In this document: positions 44,738 through 52,966 of the stretch, one piece after another | Layout: each line of letters starts with the position of its first letter | Position numbering within the stretch: the first letter of the stretch is position 1 | Source of the DNA: Clostridium saccharobutylicum DSM 13864 | GTDB lineage: Bacteria; Bacillota; Clostridia; Clostridiales; Clostridiaceae | Length of the DNA stretch: 64,000 nt | Assembly: GCF_000473995.1 (NCBI RefSeq) | Contig: NC_022571.1 | Span: forward strand, 2,573,416 to 2,637,415 | Direction: 5' to 3' | Program-made: the position numbers and the translations under genes | The notes under the pieces: model-generated | What the model was told of the DNA's origin: nothing | The model's database searches: none | Seen by the model: the letters and a program-made list of their open reading frames with translations, nothing else

Positions 44738-45334
44738 TTAACATATAACCATATCATAATCAAAAGTTCTTAATATTTGGTTAGTTGCTTCAATAAGTGC
44801 TACATTATATCCTGCTTCTCTTAAATTTTCTGCAGCTTCAACTCCTATATATCCACCACCAATAACTGCTACATCCTTAGTATCAACTGACTTAACATAT
44901 TTATTTAATTTATCTATATCCACAACATTTCTTATTGTGAAAATATTTACTTCTTCAATTCCTGGAATATTAGGTACAATTGGTTTGGCTCCTGGAGATA
45001 ATACTAACTTATCATAACTTTCTTTATATGTTTCATCAGTTAATAAATTCTTAACTGTTACATACTTATCTTCCTTGTTTATTGATAAAACTTCATTATT
45101 TACTCTTGCTTTAATATTATATTGAACTAGGAATTTTTCTGGGCTCATTAAGACTAATCTATCAGCTTCATCTATTATTCCACTTAAATGATATGGAAGT
45201 GCATAATTTGAAAAAGATACATGAGGTCCTCTTTCAAACATTATTATTTCATCTTCCTCACTAAGTCTTCTAAGTCTCGCTGCAGCTGATGCGCCTCCAG
45301 CAACTCCACCAACTATTAGTATTTTTTTCTTCAT
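44738..45334 (-). pseudogene. N-terminal fragment of CoA-disulfide reductase / NADH oxidase (split by prophage)
   Basis: 198 codons. FAD-binding motif ILIVGGVAGGASAAARLRRL, then NYALPYHLSGII (where the active-site Cys of the classic family is replaced: SNYALPYH instead of SNCGLPYY), LVLSPGAKPIVPNIPG, and the NADH motif VAVIGGGYIGVEAAENL. After the attachment core (FDYD) only Met-Val-Ile-Cys and a stop follow, from prophage sequence. A loss of the catalytic Cys suggests an NADH-oxidase- or rhodanese-linked variant, or decay. Confidence 0.88.
44752..44766. other. Right attachment site core of the prophage (attR)
   Basis: TATCATAATCAAAAG, identical to 18091-18105 and in the same codon phase. 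The distance between the copies is 26,661 bp. Confidence 0.8.
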
Positions 45335-45423
45335 AAATTATACCTCCTACTCTAATAGTTAAATGTTTATTATCATTTTGTTTCAATATTTAAATCATAA
45401 ATTTATGTATACTATATTCTTTT

Positions 45424-45713
45424 AGGCACATGAAAATAAATAACAAGTTCAAAGTTGCCATGGATATTTTTCATCGGGCAAGAAGGCAAATTGCCATCAT
45501 AGTGGGCCTATTAGGTCAATTTACCTATGAACAGATAAGTGAAAGTACAAATCTATGATTTGATTTCTTGAACTTAGCTAACTCATTCATGAGTCAGCAT
45601 CCTTTCCAAATAGATTTGGTGTGAATTGCTTACTCAGTGAGCGTATGCGAGTCGAGCTTCCTCTGATTGGAAATAGGCTGGCAAATGGAATTGTTATTTA
45701 TTTGATTGTGCCT
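45424..45713. repeat. About 290-bp intergenic repeat element with imperfect terminal inverted repeats
   Basis: Left end AGGCACATGAAAATAAATAA; right end, reversed, AGGCACAATCAAATAAATAA, followed by further matching (CAA.TTC.A..TTGCCA). Internal segments include GAGTCAGCATCC. The right end matches the element at 15734-15845. No coding capacity, so it behaves like a MITE or a structured intergenic family. The right repeat supplies the last codons of the rhodanese gene. Confidence 0.6.
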
Positions 45714-46038
45714 TAGTTCCTAAATATGATCCCATTCCTCCAGCAACATTAACAACATTAAAACCTTCACCTGCAAGTACATTGCAAGTTCTTGAACTTC
45801 TTCCACCAGATTGACACATTATGTAGTATTCCTTATTTCTATCTAAATATTTTTCTGGCTCATTTAGAAGCTCCCCCATAGGTATATTTACTGCACTTTT
45901 TATACTTCCACCTGCATATTCGTATTTTTCTCTTATATCAATTAGATCAACCTTTCCAATTAACTCATCAATATCATTTACATTAATAATTTTTCCTTCA
46001 TTTTTTTGAATAATCCAAACATTTTTATTCCTCCTCAA
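45694..46038 (-). CDS. Rhodanese-like sulfurtransferase, start out of frame and C-terminus supplied by a repeat element
   Basis: A single rhodanese domain: DLIDIREKYEYAGGSIKSAV, then the active-site Cys in YYIMCQSGGRSSRTC. It would carry persulfide sulfur. GAGGAGG precedes ATG at 46022 with spacing 7, but that frame (MFGLFKK...) is lost after a run of seven A; eight A would join it to the rhodanese frame. As it stands translation would need a TTG overlapping the ribosome site. The last codons (AQSNK-stop) lie in the terminal repeat of the adjoining element, so the natural end was replaced. Confidence 0.75.
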   Translation of the reverse strand: MRRNKNVWIIQKNEGKIINVNDIDELIGKVDLIDIREKYEYAGGSIKSAVNIPMGELLNEPEKYLDRNKEYYIMCQSGGRSSRTCNVLAGEGFNVVNVAGGMGSYLGTKAQSNK

Positions 46039-46310
46039 AATTCATCTTAATTATTATTCTTAGTGCCTTATATTTGATTAATATTTTCATATTCTTACTA
46101 AAAAGAAGCTTAATTTAATGTCATATCATTAATTCTCATTTACTTCCCTTCATGACTTTATTATATATAAATTTTTCATAAATATATGTGATTTAGTCAC
46201 ACACTTAAAATACATTCATAAAACAAGTTTAATAACTAACATAAATTGTTCATATGTATAAAAAAACAGATAACCTAACACAAGCTACCTGCTAAATAAA
46301 TAAATTAAAT

Positions 46311-46720
46311 TTATTTTATAGTAATCTTATCATATCCTATTGCTTTTTTAGGACATGCAGTTACACATTGACCACATTGAATACAATCTGGATGACTTAA
46401 TATATCACCTTTATAATCATAAGGAACTAGCCCCATAGAACACTTTTTTTCACATTTACTGCTCTAAAGTAATATGATTTAAAAAACGTAGGTGACTTTC
46501 TCTTATTACTAAATTTTAAAACCACATTATCATAAAAGCTTCCTCTTGGACATAAATTTCCGCACCAAAACCTTCCTTTAAAAATAGATACAATTACTGG
46601 TGCTATCATGCAAATTGCAGCTACTACTGCAAACCTTAAATCAAATATACATAATACGATAAACGCGATTAATAGTGTAAATGAATACTTCTTCCATAAC
46701 TTTAAGAATTTTTTCATCAA
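46311..46720 (-). pseudogene. Membrane 4Fe-4S protein (NapH/RnfB-like ferredoxin type) with internal deletion
   Basis: The N-terminal frame has a membrane helix and IVSIFKGRFWCGNLCPRGSF, typical of polyferredoxin membrane proteins. It goes out of frame soon after SYYFRAV. The other frame then reads KKCSMGLVPYDYKGDILSHP, and CIQCGQCVTACPKKAIGY, a 4Fe-4S ferredoxin end, to a stop at 46311. About 100 residues (the second membrane part and first cluster) are gone. Not functional as read. Confidence 0.8.
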
Positions 46721-47042
46721 AATACCCCCGATTTGTTATATTATAATAAATAAGTGCTTTATAATTAATTTTTAGCTTTAATTATTTGGTTCTTCTTTAT
46801 TCTATTAAATATCTGGATAATTCTCTGTAACTTTATCACACTCTTGAATTATATTTTTGTTTTTCTATAGTATAAAACTTTCAACCACTATATAATAAAA
46901 ATTCCCTATTATATAAGCCTTTATATAGACTATCAAAATAGAGAATTTGTAATATTAATGGATAATTTCCTACTATTCTATTTAATTCACAATCTACTTT
47001 ATCCAATTTTATTTTTCAATTTGATGATTTATAGATTTTATC
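46721..47042. other. Gap with a hairpin between the Fe-S protein and hypE remnant
   Basis: A hairpin AAATTCCCTATT / AATAGAGAATTT (46908-46952, one mismatch) is the only structure seen; it could end transcription of the hyp remnants. No gene. Confidence 0.4.
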
Positions 47043-47373
47043 TCAACATATTCTAGGCAACATACTCCACCCTAAAGATGATAATATTCTTTTGGAGCCA
47101 AAACCGGTTCTTATAAATATATTCTGATTGAGTTCCTTAACAAATTCACTTATTATTCTTGCCCATTTTTCTTGATTAATTGATTGAATTATCTCCAATA
47201 CTTTTTTTGCTTGATTCTTTTTAACAACTAGAGCCATTATAAAACTCGCACTTAAATAAAGCGGTTTTGCTCCAGATGCGGCTAAATCAGTAACAGTTCC
47301 ACAAGTTGCAAGCTTCTATATATTCACTCTTAAAAAAGTAGCTTTACCACAAAAGAATATGCGGTAAAAGCCA
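47043..47373 (-). pseudogene. Remnant of hydrogenase maturation protein HypE
   Basis: The minus strand reads AFTAYSFVVKLLF, and in another frame CGTVTDLAASGAKPLYLSAS, the conserved HypE 'K.A.CGTVNDLA.SGA.PLYL' block. It then jumps to the C-terminal region ALVVKKNQAKKVLEIIQS and ends TGFGSKRILSSLGWSMLPRI-C. The terminal PRIC motif, whose Cys carries the carbamoyl/cyano group in HypE, is intact, but about 150-180 middle residues and the N-terminus are deleted and frames are shifted. Confidence 0.78.
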
Positions 47374-47390
47374 TTTTTCCTTATGGTTCT

Positions 47391-47568
47391 TTAAATGTTG
47401 TTGAGTCCTGTTCTTTCAAAAAAATCACATTTGCCAAGCAATTTCTTTCCCAATAAAATTTCACTACATATGCAAGTTCTAATTTTAGTTTTTTCTAAAG
47501 TTTCTTTTAAAGTTATTTCAAATTTTTGAGCAGCATCATACTTCTTATATATCTCTCTCAAGTTTTAT
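47391..47568 (-). pseudogene. Remnant of hydrogenase maturation protein HypD, C-terminal part
   Basis: Minus-strand reading gives LREIYKKYDAAQKFEITLKE, then RTCICSEILLGKKL, and ends early. It recalls the HypD end with its 'C.CG.ILRG...P.DC.LFG' cluster region, degenerated. It lies just upstream of the hypE remnant, the order found in hypCDE operons, which supports both calls. It abuts the response-regulator stop codon. Confidence 0.55.
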
Positions 47569-47965
47569 CATTTTTTAATATATCTAGCTTATTGATTACT
47601 TCAATTAATTTATTAATATCAATAGGTTTTTCTGCATAATCATCGCATCCTAATTCAAATGCCTTGTGAATATGTTCAGTGTCAACAAGAGCTGTTATCA
47701 TTATAATCTTTACTTTATTATCAGGAATTACCCCTCTTTGCCTTTCAAAATCTCTTATAGCTTTTAATACCTTTATGCCATCAACCTTTGGCATCATAAT
47801 ATCTAGACATATTAAATCGTACGGTTCACTTTCCTTTATAGATATTAAGTAGGCATCTAATGCTTCCATGCCATCCACAACTATGTCGCACTCCCCATAT
47901 TGAGATAAAAACTTAGATAAAAATCTTCTACTTACCATATCATCTTCTGCAATTAATATTCTCAT
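47558..47965 (-). CDS. CheY-like response regulator paired with the hybrid kinase
   Basis: 135 residues, receiver domain only: acidic pair in LIAEDDMVSR, phospho-acceptor Asp in DLICLDIMMPKVDG, Thr in IMITAL, Lys in YAEKPIDI. No output domain, so it signals by protein contact. ATGA overlap of 4 bases with the kinase stop shows coupled translation. Directly downstream are hyp remnants. Confidence 0.9.
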   Translation of the reverse strand: MRILIAEDDMVSRRFLSKFLSQYGECDIVVDGMEALDAYLISIKESEPYDLICLDIMMPKVDGIKVLKAIRDFERQRGVIPDNKVKIIMITALVDTEHIHKAFELGCDDYAEKPIDINKLIEVINKLDILKNDKT

Positions 47966-50900
47966 ATACTTTCTTCCTCCTGTAATACTGATTTTTTAAA
48001 TGCTTGAAATATACTGTTAGCTCTTTGAACTTTGTTAGTTAACTGTTCAAAATTTCCACGCCTTGCATCTAATTCTATTTTAAATGCAGTTGTTTTTAGT
48101 TCTTCAATACCAATTTCATTAGATAAATTTTTTATTTTATTCGCTAAGGATTCAATCAAAAAAAACTCTTTTTTATCTAATGTATTGTTTATAGCTTTTA
48201 TTTCCTTTGATAACCGATTTAACTTCTCAGAATTCTTTTTATCAAAAATTGGTGCTTCTTTTTGTTTTAAAACAATATCTCCATTTTCATCTAAACATAT
48301 CCCGACTCCAGACAAATTTTCGTTATATTTGTTTAAAAACAAAGTTTCTTCTATTGTACTATATAATTCCTCAGCATTTATAGGCTTAGATATATATCCA
48401 TCCATTCCTTGTGATAAGAATTTTTTTCCGTCTCCTTTAAGTGCATATGCTGTTATTGCTATAATAGGAATTGATTTATTAATTTCTTTTATAATTTTAG
48501 TAGCCTCAATACCATCCATTACTGGCATTTGAATGTCCATTAAAATAACATCATATAATTTTTTCTTACACATTTCTAATGCTTCCAGACCATTATTGGC
48601 AATATCTACAAAATATCCACGTTCTCTTAACATACGAGTAATAACCATCTGATTTACCTCATCATCTTCAGTTAGTAATATATTATGTAATGTATGAATA
48701 TTTGTTGGTTGAAATTGAATTTTTTCTTTTGATTGTGGCTTAATTTTTTCTCCTATATCAAACTTAAGAGTAAAATAAAAATTACTTCCTAATCCTTTTT
48801 TACTTTCCACCCATAACTTTCCGCCCATCATTTCTGACAATTGTTTTGATATTGCAAGACCAAGTCCTGTTCCTCCAAATTTTCTAGTTATAGAACCATC
48901 TAGCTGACTAAAGCTTTTAAATAACATTCCTATATTGTCTTCTGAAATTCCTATTCCTGTATCTTCAACTGAAAATTTAAGATAAACCTCATCATTCTTA
49001 CTTTTTATTTGCTTAACTTTTACCCAAACTTCCCCTCTATCAGTAAATTTAATAGCATTACTTATAAGGTTATTTAATATTTGTTGAAGTCTACTTGGAT
49101 CCCCAATCACATATTGAGGTGTAATTGATGAAAATGCATAATTAAGCTCTATATCTTTTGCAATAGCACCTGGTGAATGTACCTTAATTGTTTCCGCTAT
49201 CAAAGATTTTATATCAAAATTGATGTTTTCAATAACAAGCTTTCTCGCTTCAATTTTTGAAAAATCTAATATATCATTTATTACTCTTAGTAAAGAATTA
49301 GCACACGACTTAACAATCATAAGATTTTCTTTTTGCTCATTACCTAATTCTGTAGCTAGTGTTAAATCTACCATTCCAATTATTCCATTTATAGGTGTTC
49401 TTATTTCATGACTCATATTTGCTAAAAATTCACTTTTTGTTTTATTAGCAATTTCAGCTGATTTCTTAGCTAATTTAAGGCTGCTTTCTACCATTTTTCT
49501 TTGCGTTATATCCCTAACTATTGCCAATGCAACTCTTTTACCATTTTGATTAAAAGTATGAACATTTACTTCAACAGGAATTATCCTATTCTCTTTTGTC
49601 CTATGGCAAGTTTCAAATATACCTTTTCCATTTCTTCGTACAATATCCACCTTTTCATCTATTATTTCCTTTGTCTTTTCACCATTTATATCGTAGAAAG
49701 ACATGTTAAGTAGTTCATCTTTTGTGTAACCAAGATAAGTGCAGGCAACATCATTAACTTCAATGAACTTTTCGTACTTAAAATCATTATTAATTTCATA
49801 AACATAAATAGCATCATTTGCATTATTAAAAATATTTCTATATTTTTCTTCTCTTTCTCTTATAGTAGTTTCTATTTGTTTCCTTTCAGTTATATCTCTT
49901 ATAATACTTATTATAACTCTTTTTCCTGCTATATTAGCTCCTTTAGCACTTATTTCTACTGGGAACGTATTTCCATCTCTATATTTATGAAGTGTTTCGT
50001 AAAATATCCCATACTTATAACATTTATCCATTAATTCACGTGTTATAATTCCTTCTGCCCTTAAATCTCTTATATTTAATTTTAGAATTTCCTCATAAGT
50101 ATAACCATAAGCTCTTAAGGCTGATTGGTTAGCATCAATAATATTACCTTCAATATCTATAAAATGTATTATATCTCTTACACTTTCTGAAAGTATTTTA
50201 TATCGATTAAGCCATTCTTCAGCATTTTTTTTATCTGTTACATCTATGCCTGTACCAATTAAACCATCAAATTTACCTTCTAAATTGTAAAATGGCCTAT
50301 AAATACTTTTAATCACTCTATAGATTCCACTGCTATTCATTGCTCTATATTTTATTTCATATGATTTCCTTTCTTGAAGTGACTTTGTTTTTATTTCATA
50401 ACATCTTTTTCTATCTTCTGGGTGAATAATGCTTATCCAATTATCCCCAAAGCACTCTTCTCTAGGCTTTCCTGTAAAATCGCAACATTTCTTGTTTACA
50501 AACTCATTTTTTCCACTAGAATCAGTTTTCCAAACCATAGACGGAAAATTCTCAAACATTCCTAAATAATAATCTCTAGATTTTGCTATTTCATTTTCTG
50601 CTTTTTTCCTATCTGTTATATCTATAAAGGCTATAGCAACATTTTTTTTATTTTCTTGAATCACTGGAGTAACACTCGCTTTAAACCATAGTTTCTTTTT
50701 CATTCCATTTATATTAAAGACTCTGCTAAATTCGATATTGTTAGTTGATAAACCAGCATTCAACGCCAAATAGGTGGCTTTTTTTATATCACAATTATTG
50801 CATTGACTTCCATATCTACATCCTTGCTCATTTGTGAAACTTTCTTCACACCCCAAAGCATCTCCAAATTTTTTACCTATTCTTAATATGTTATTACTAT

Positions 50901-51429
50901 CTAAAAATTCACTCGCCACTTCATTAATTTTACTAATTACGCTATTTTCATCGAGAACTATAGCACCAACAGGTGCAGAATTAAATAACCGTATAAAATC
51001 ACTTTGCTCTTCTTTGTTTTTTAGTACCATTGATCTAATTTTAGTTATATCCTTAAAGACTGTCACACTTCCTAATACAATCCCGTTATCGTCTTTTATT
51101 GGGGAAATAGTTGCAGATATATACTTTATCTCTTTATTTTTTGTAATTAAAGCTGAATTTTCATCTAATCCAGTTGATATATAAAATTCAAGTACATTGT
51201 TGATAGGATCTTCCAATGCTTTTTTAGTATTTATGTCAACAAGTGTAAATATATTTTGAAAACTTTTGCCTATAACTTCTTCTATAGCCCAGCCTGTTAT
51301 TTCTTCTGCCGCCTTATTAAAGAATGTTATATTTCCACTTAAGTTTGTTGCTAATACTCCATCTCCTATACTTGATAATGTTGCTGACAAGAAATAATTT
51401 TTTCTATCTATGATTTTTTTTTCTATCAT
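47962..51429 (-). CDS. Soluble hybrid sensor histidine kinase: five PAS, HisKA, HATPase, receiver, degenerate Hpt-like tail
   Basis: 1155 residues without membrane helices. PAS domains about 8-125, 145-262 (with a Cys cluster GCRYGSQCNNCDIKK), 283-400, 405-517 and 528-645. HisKA with His about 674 in SHEIRTPINGIIG. HATPase N, G1 (DTGIGI) and G2 (GGTGLGLAI) boxes follow. Receiver with Asp about 964 in DVILMDIQMPVMDG. The C-terminal about 75 residues look like an Hpt helical bundle, but the expected His is Asn (ANKIKNLSNEIG). It probably senses a cytoplasmic redox or small-molecule cue and passes phosphate to its own receiver and the partner regulator. Confidence 0.9.
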   Translation of the reverse strand: MIEKKIIDRKNYFLSATLSSIGDGVLATNLSGNITFFNKAAEEITGWAIEEVIGKSFQNIFTLVDINTKKALEDPINNVLEFYISTGLDENSALITKNKEIKYISATISPIKDDNGIVLGSVTVFKDITKIRSMVLKNKEEQSDFIRLFNSAPVGAIVLDENSVISKINEVASEFLDSNNILRIGKKFGDALGCEESFTNEQGCRYGSQCNNCDIKKATYLALNAGLSTNNIEFSRVFNINGMKKKLWFKASVTPVIQENKKNVAIAFIDITDRKKAENEIAKSRDYYLGMFENFPSMVWKTDSSGKNEFVNKKCCDFTGKPREECFGDNWISIIHPEDRKRCYEIKTKSLQERKSYEIKYRAMNSSGIYRVIKSIYRPFYNLEGKFDGLIGTGIDVTDKKNAEEWLNRYKILSESVRDIIHFIDIEGNIIDANQSALRAYGYTYEEILKLNIRDLRAEGIITRELMDKCYKYGIFYETLHKYRDGNTFPVEISAKGANIAGKRVIISIIRDITERKQIETTIREREEKYRNIFNNANDAIYVYEINNDFKYEKFIEVNDVACTYLGYTKDELLNMSFYDINGEKTKEIIDEKVDIVRRNGKGIFETCHRTKENRIIPVEVNVHTFNQNGKRVALAIVRDITQRKMVESSLKLAKKSAEIANKTKSEFLANMSHEIRTPINGIIGMVDLTLATELGNEQKENLMIVKSCANSLLRVINDILDFSKIEARKLVIENINFDIKSLIAETIKVHSPGAIAKDIELNYAFSSITPQYVIGDPSRLQQILNNLISNAIKFTDRGEVWVKVKQIKSKNDEVYLKFSVEDTGIGISEDNIGMLFKSFSQLDGSITRKFGGTGLGLAISKQLSEMMGGKLWVESKKGLGSNFYFTLKFDIGEKIKPQSKEKIQFQPTNIHTLHNILLTEDDEVNQMVITRMLRERGYFVDIANNGLEALEMCKKKLYDVILMDIQMPVMDGIEATKIIKEINKSIPIIAITAYALKGDGKKFLSQGMDGYISKPINAEELYSTIEETLFLNKYNENLSGVGICLDENGDIVLKQKEAPIFDKKNSEKLNRLSKEIKAINNTLDKKEFFLIESLANKIKNLSNEIGIEELKTTAFKIELDARRGNFEQLTNKVQRANSIFQAFKKSVLQEEESI

Positions 51430-51706
51430 AATACGTTCTCCACTTCTAAATCTAACCTGATAGATAATATGAACTCACACTTTGCCTTAGCAATACATAA
51501 AATTAATTTGTATTAGTAATACTTTTTGAGCTTATATATATTCAAATTAGGAATTTATATCCTTCTAAATTTTTTCGTATCAATCTTTTTACTAAAAGTA
51601 TTATTACTTTGTTTAAGTGCGTTATAACTATTCAATATATACTTCACTAATTATATAATTTCAAAAGTTTGCCCTCTTGTATTATATTAGCAAACAAAAA
51701 AATTAT

Positions 51707-51729
51707 GAGAGAACCTAAAAGACTCTCTC
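51707..51729 (-). terminator. Terminator after tetR
   Basis: GAGAGA / TCTCTC stem with an 11-base loop. On the minus strand AATTTTTTTG follows. The rest of the 51430-51706 gap shows no gene; it should contain the hybrid-kinase promoter. Confidence 0.6.
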
Positions 51730-51775
51730 TATTTTTTATATCTACAAACGAACTCTTAACTAAGTGTCACTTTTT

Positions 51776-52375
51776 TTATTTATTATTCTTTTCTGTAAAA
51801 GCATCTAATAATATATCAAGCATTTCTGATGTCTTATCCCTAATAGAAAATTTAAATTTTGCAATTCTCCATTTTAAGCAGATTTCTCGACTTCCACCAG
51901 TTATTAAATCTTCAAGTAATTCACTGCTAATATTCGATTTTATTGTTCCACCATTCTGACCGTCTTGGATTGCTCTCCGAAGAAAATCTGAACGCTTATC
52001 TATAATTATTTTTACCTTTGCTGACAATTCATGATCGCACATTAAGCTATCAGTAGCTTGGACTAATGCTGTAATTGCTGGATAATTTTCATAATATTCA
52101 GCATAAGAACATACAAAATGCCTGATAGTTTCAATCGGGCTAAGCTCTCTTACCATAGTAGTTTCTATAATAGCGTTATCAAACTGGCTAAAGTGATCAA
52201 TTACTGCAGACATAATTTCAGCCTTATTCTTATAGTGTCGAAATAAAGTTCCTTCAGAGACGCCTTCACGTGCAGCAATTAATTTAGTTGATAGATTCTG
52301 AAGTCCAACCTCATTTATAACCTCTATTGTAGAAATTATTATACGTTCTTTTCTATGTAACAATGATATTCCCAT
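51776..52375 (-). CDS. TetR/AcrR-family transcriptional regulator
   Basis: 199 residues. N-terminal DNA-binding domain: IISTIEVINEVGLQNLSTKL, IAAREGVSEGTLFRHYKNKA. The C-terminal ligand domain is helical (IRHFVCSYAEYYENYPAITA) and resembles FadR/YsiA-like regulators without a clear ligand clue. Its own promoter carries the palindrome TGAG..A-N-CTCA just downstream of the -10 box, indicating autoregulation. The che operon promoter has the same layout. Confidence 0.9.
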   Translation of the reverse strand: MGISLLHRKERIIISTIEVINEVGLQNLSTKLIAAREGVSEGTLFRHYKNKAEIMSAVIDHFSQFDNAIIETTMVRELSPIETIRHFVCSYAEYYENYPAITALVQATDSLMCDHELSAKVKIIIDKRSDFLRRAIQDGQNGGTIKSNISSELLEDLITGGSREICLKWRIAKFKFSIRDKTSEMLDILLDAFTEKNNK

Positions 52376-52390
52376 CTTCCACCTCCGAAT

Positions 52391-52446
52391 TGAGCAAATG
52401 CTTACTCATATGTCGATAATTGTATCATCACAAACAATTATGTCAA
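52391..52446 (-). promoter_or_regulatory. tetR promoter with operator palindrome
   Basis: Minus strand: TTGACA (52441-52446), 16 bases, TACAAT (52419-52424), then TGAGTAAGCATTTGCTCA (52391-52408). The palindrome lies about 10 bases after the -10 box and 15 bases before the start codon. A near-identical arrangement is at 62473-62525. Confidence 0.75.
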
Positions 52447-52544
52447 TTATAATGTATACTTACTCTCTAAATTATCACTTATTGAATTATACCAATGACT
52501 TACTAGTTTATTTTGCATCTTTTATATATATACCACAAATTTCA

Positions 52545-52720
52545 AGCAATTGAAAACTTCTTCTTTCCTAGTTTCTTCAACTAAGCACAGGCCTAATTCA
52601 CTATTAATAATACCTGCTCTTACTTGAGTCTCCATCATCTTATTTTTTTCTTCAATGCTTGAGCAAATAAAACACACATGATCATGAATAGTCAAGCTTT
52701 CAGGGGATTTGATTTTACAC
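52545..52720 (-). pseudogene. Short remnant, possibly of a MEDS-domain sensor
   Basis: One minus-strand frame reads ESLTIHDHVCFICSSIEEKN, then MMETQVRAGIINSELGLCLV. The 'DH.C....S..E......V..G...NE....' pattern resembles the MEDS sensory domain. It is short, without start or continuation, in the gap between tetR and the che operon. The call is weak. Confidence 0.35.
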
Positions 52721-52900
52721 TTTCTCGTCTGTTATCTATATGATTTCACCTCTAATAAATTCATCTTTCGAGTTATATCCTGTATATAAATATCTAAATT
52801 AGTCAAATAATAATATTAATAATACCATAAAAAATTTATCAAAGAAACTATGCAATTAGTCTCTTACATAACTTTTAATTATTCCATTTCTTTTAAAAAA

Positions 52901-52931
52901 GATGCCACTAAGTAAAAAACTTAGTGGCATC
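52901..52931 (-). terminator. Terminator of the chemosensory operon
   Basis: Perfect 13-bp stem GATGCCACTAAGT / ACTTAGTGGCATC, 5-base loop, with a run of six T on the minus strand. It lies 36 bases after the cheB stop. Confidence 0.92.
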
Positions 52932-52966
52932 GCCTTACTAAAGGAACAGCATATCTTTCAATTAAA

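Noticed and set aside
18091-44766. R-type tailocin (headless contractile particle)
   Set aside because: Major capsid, decoration and connector genes plus an integrase and attachment sites show a phage origin; packaging genes were lost by deletion.
45600-45660. Operator-like TTACTCAGTGAGCG inside the long repeat element as a third TetR site
   Set aside because: It lacks the TGAGTAA half-site spacing and promoter boxes; it belongs to the repeat's own internal palindromes.
48032-48532. 166-codon plus-strand frame opposite the hybrid kinase
   Set aside because: Shadow frame; the minus-strand gene has clear receiver-domain motifs over the same stretch.
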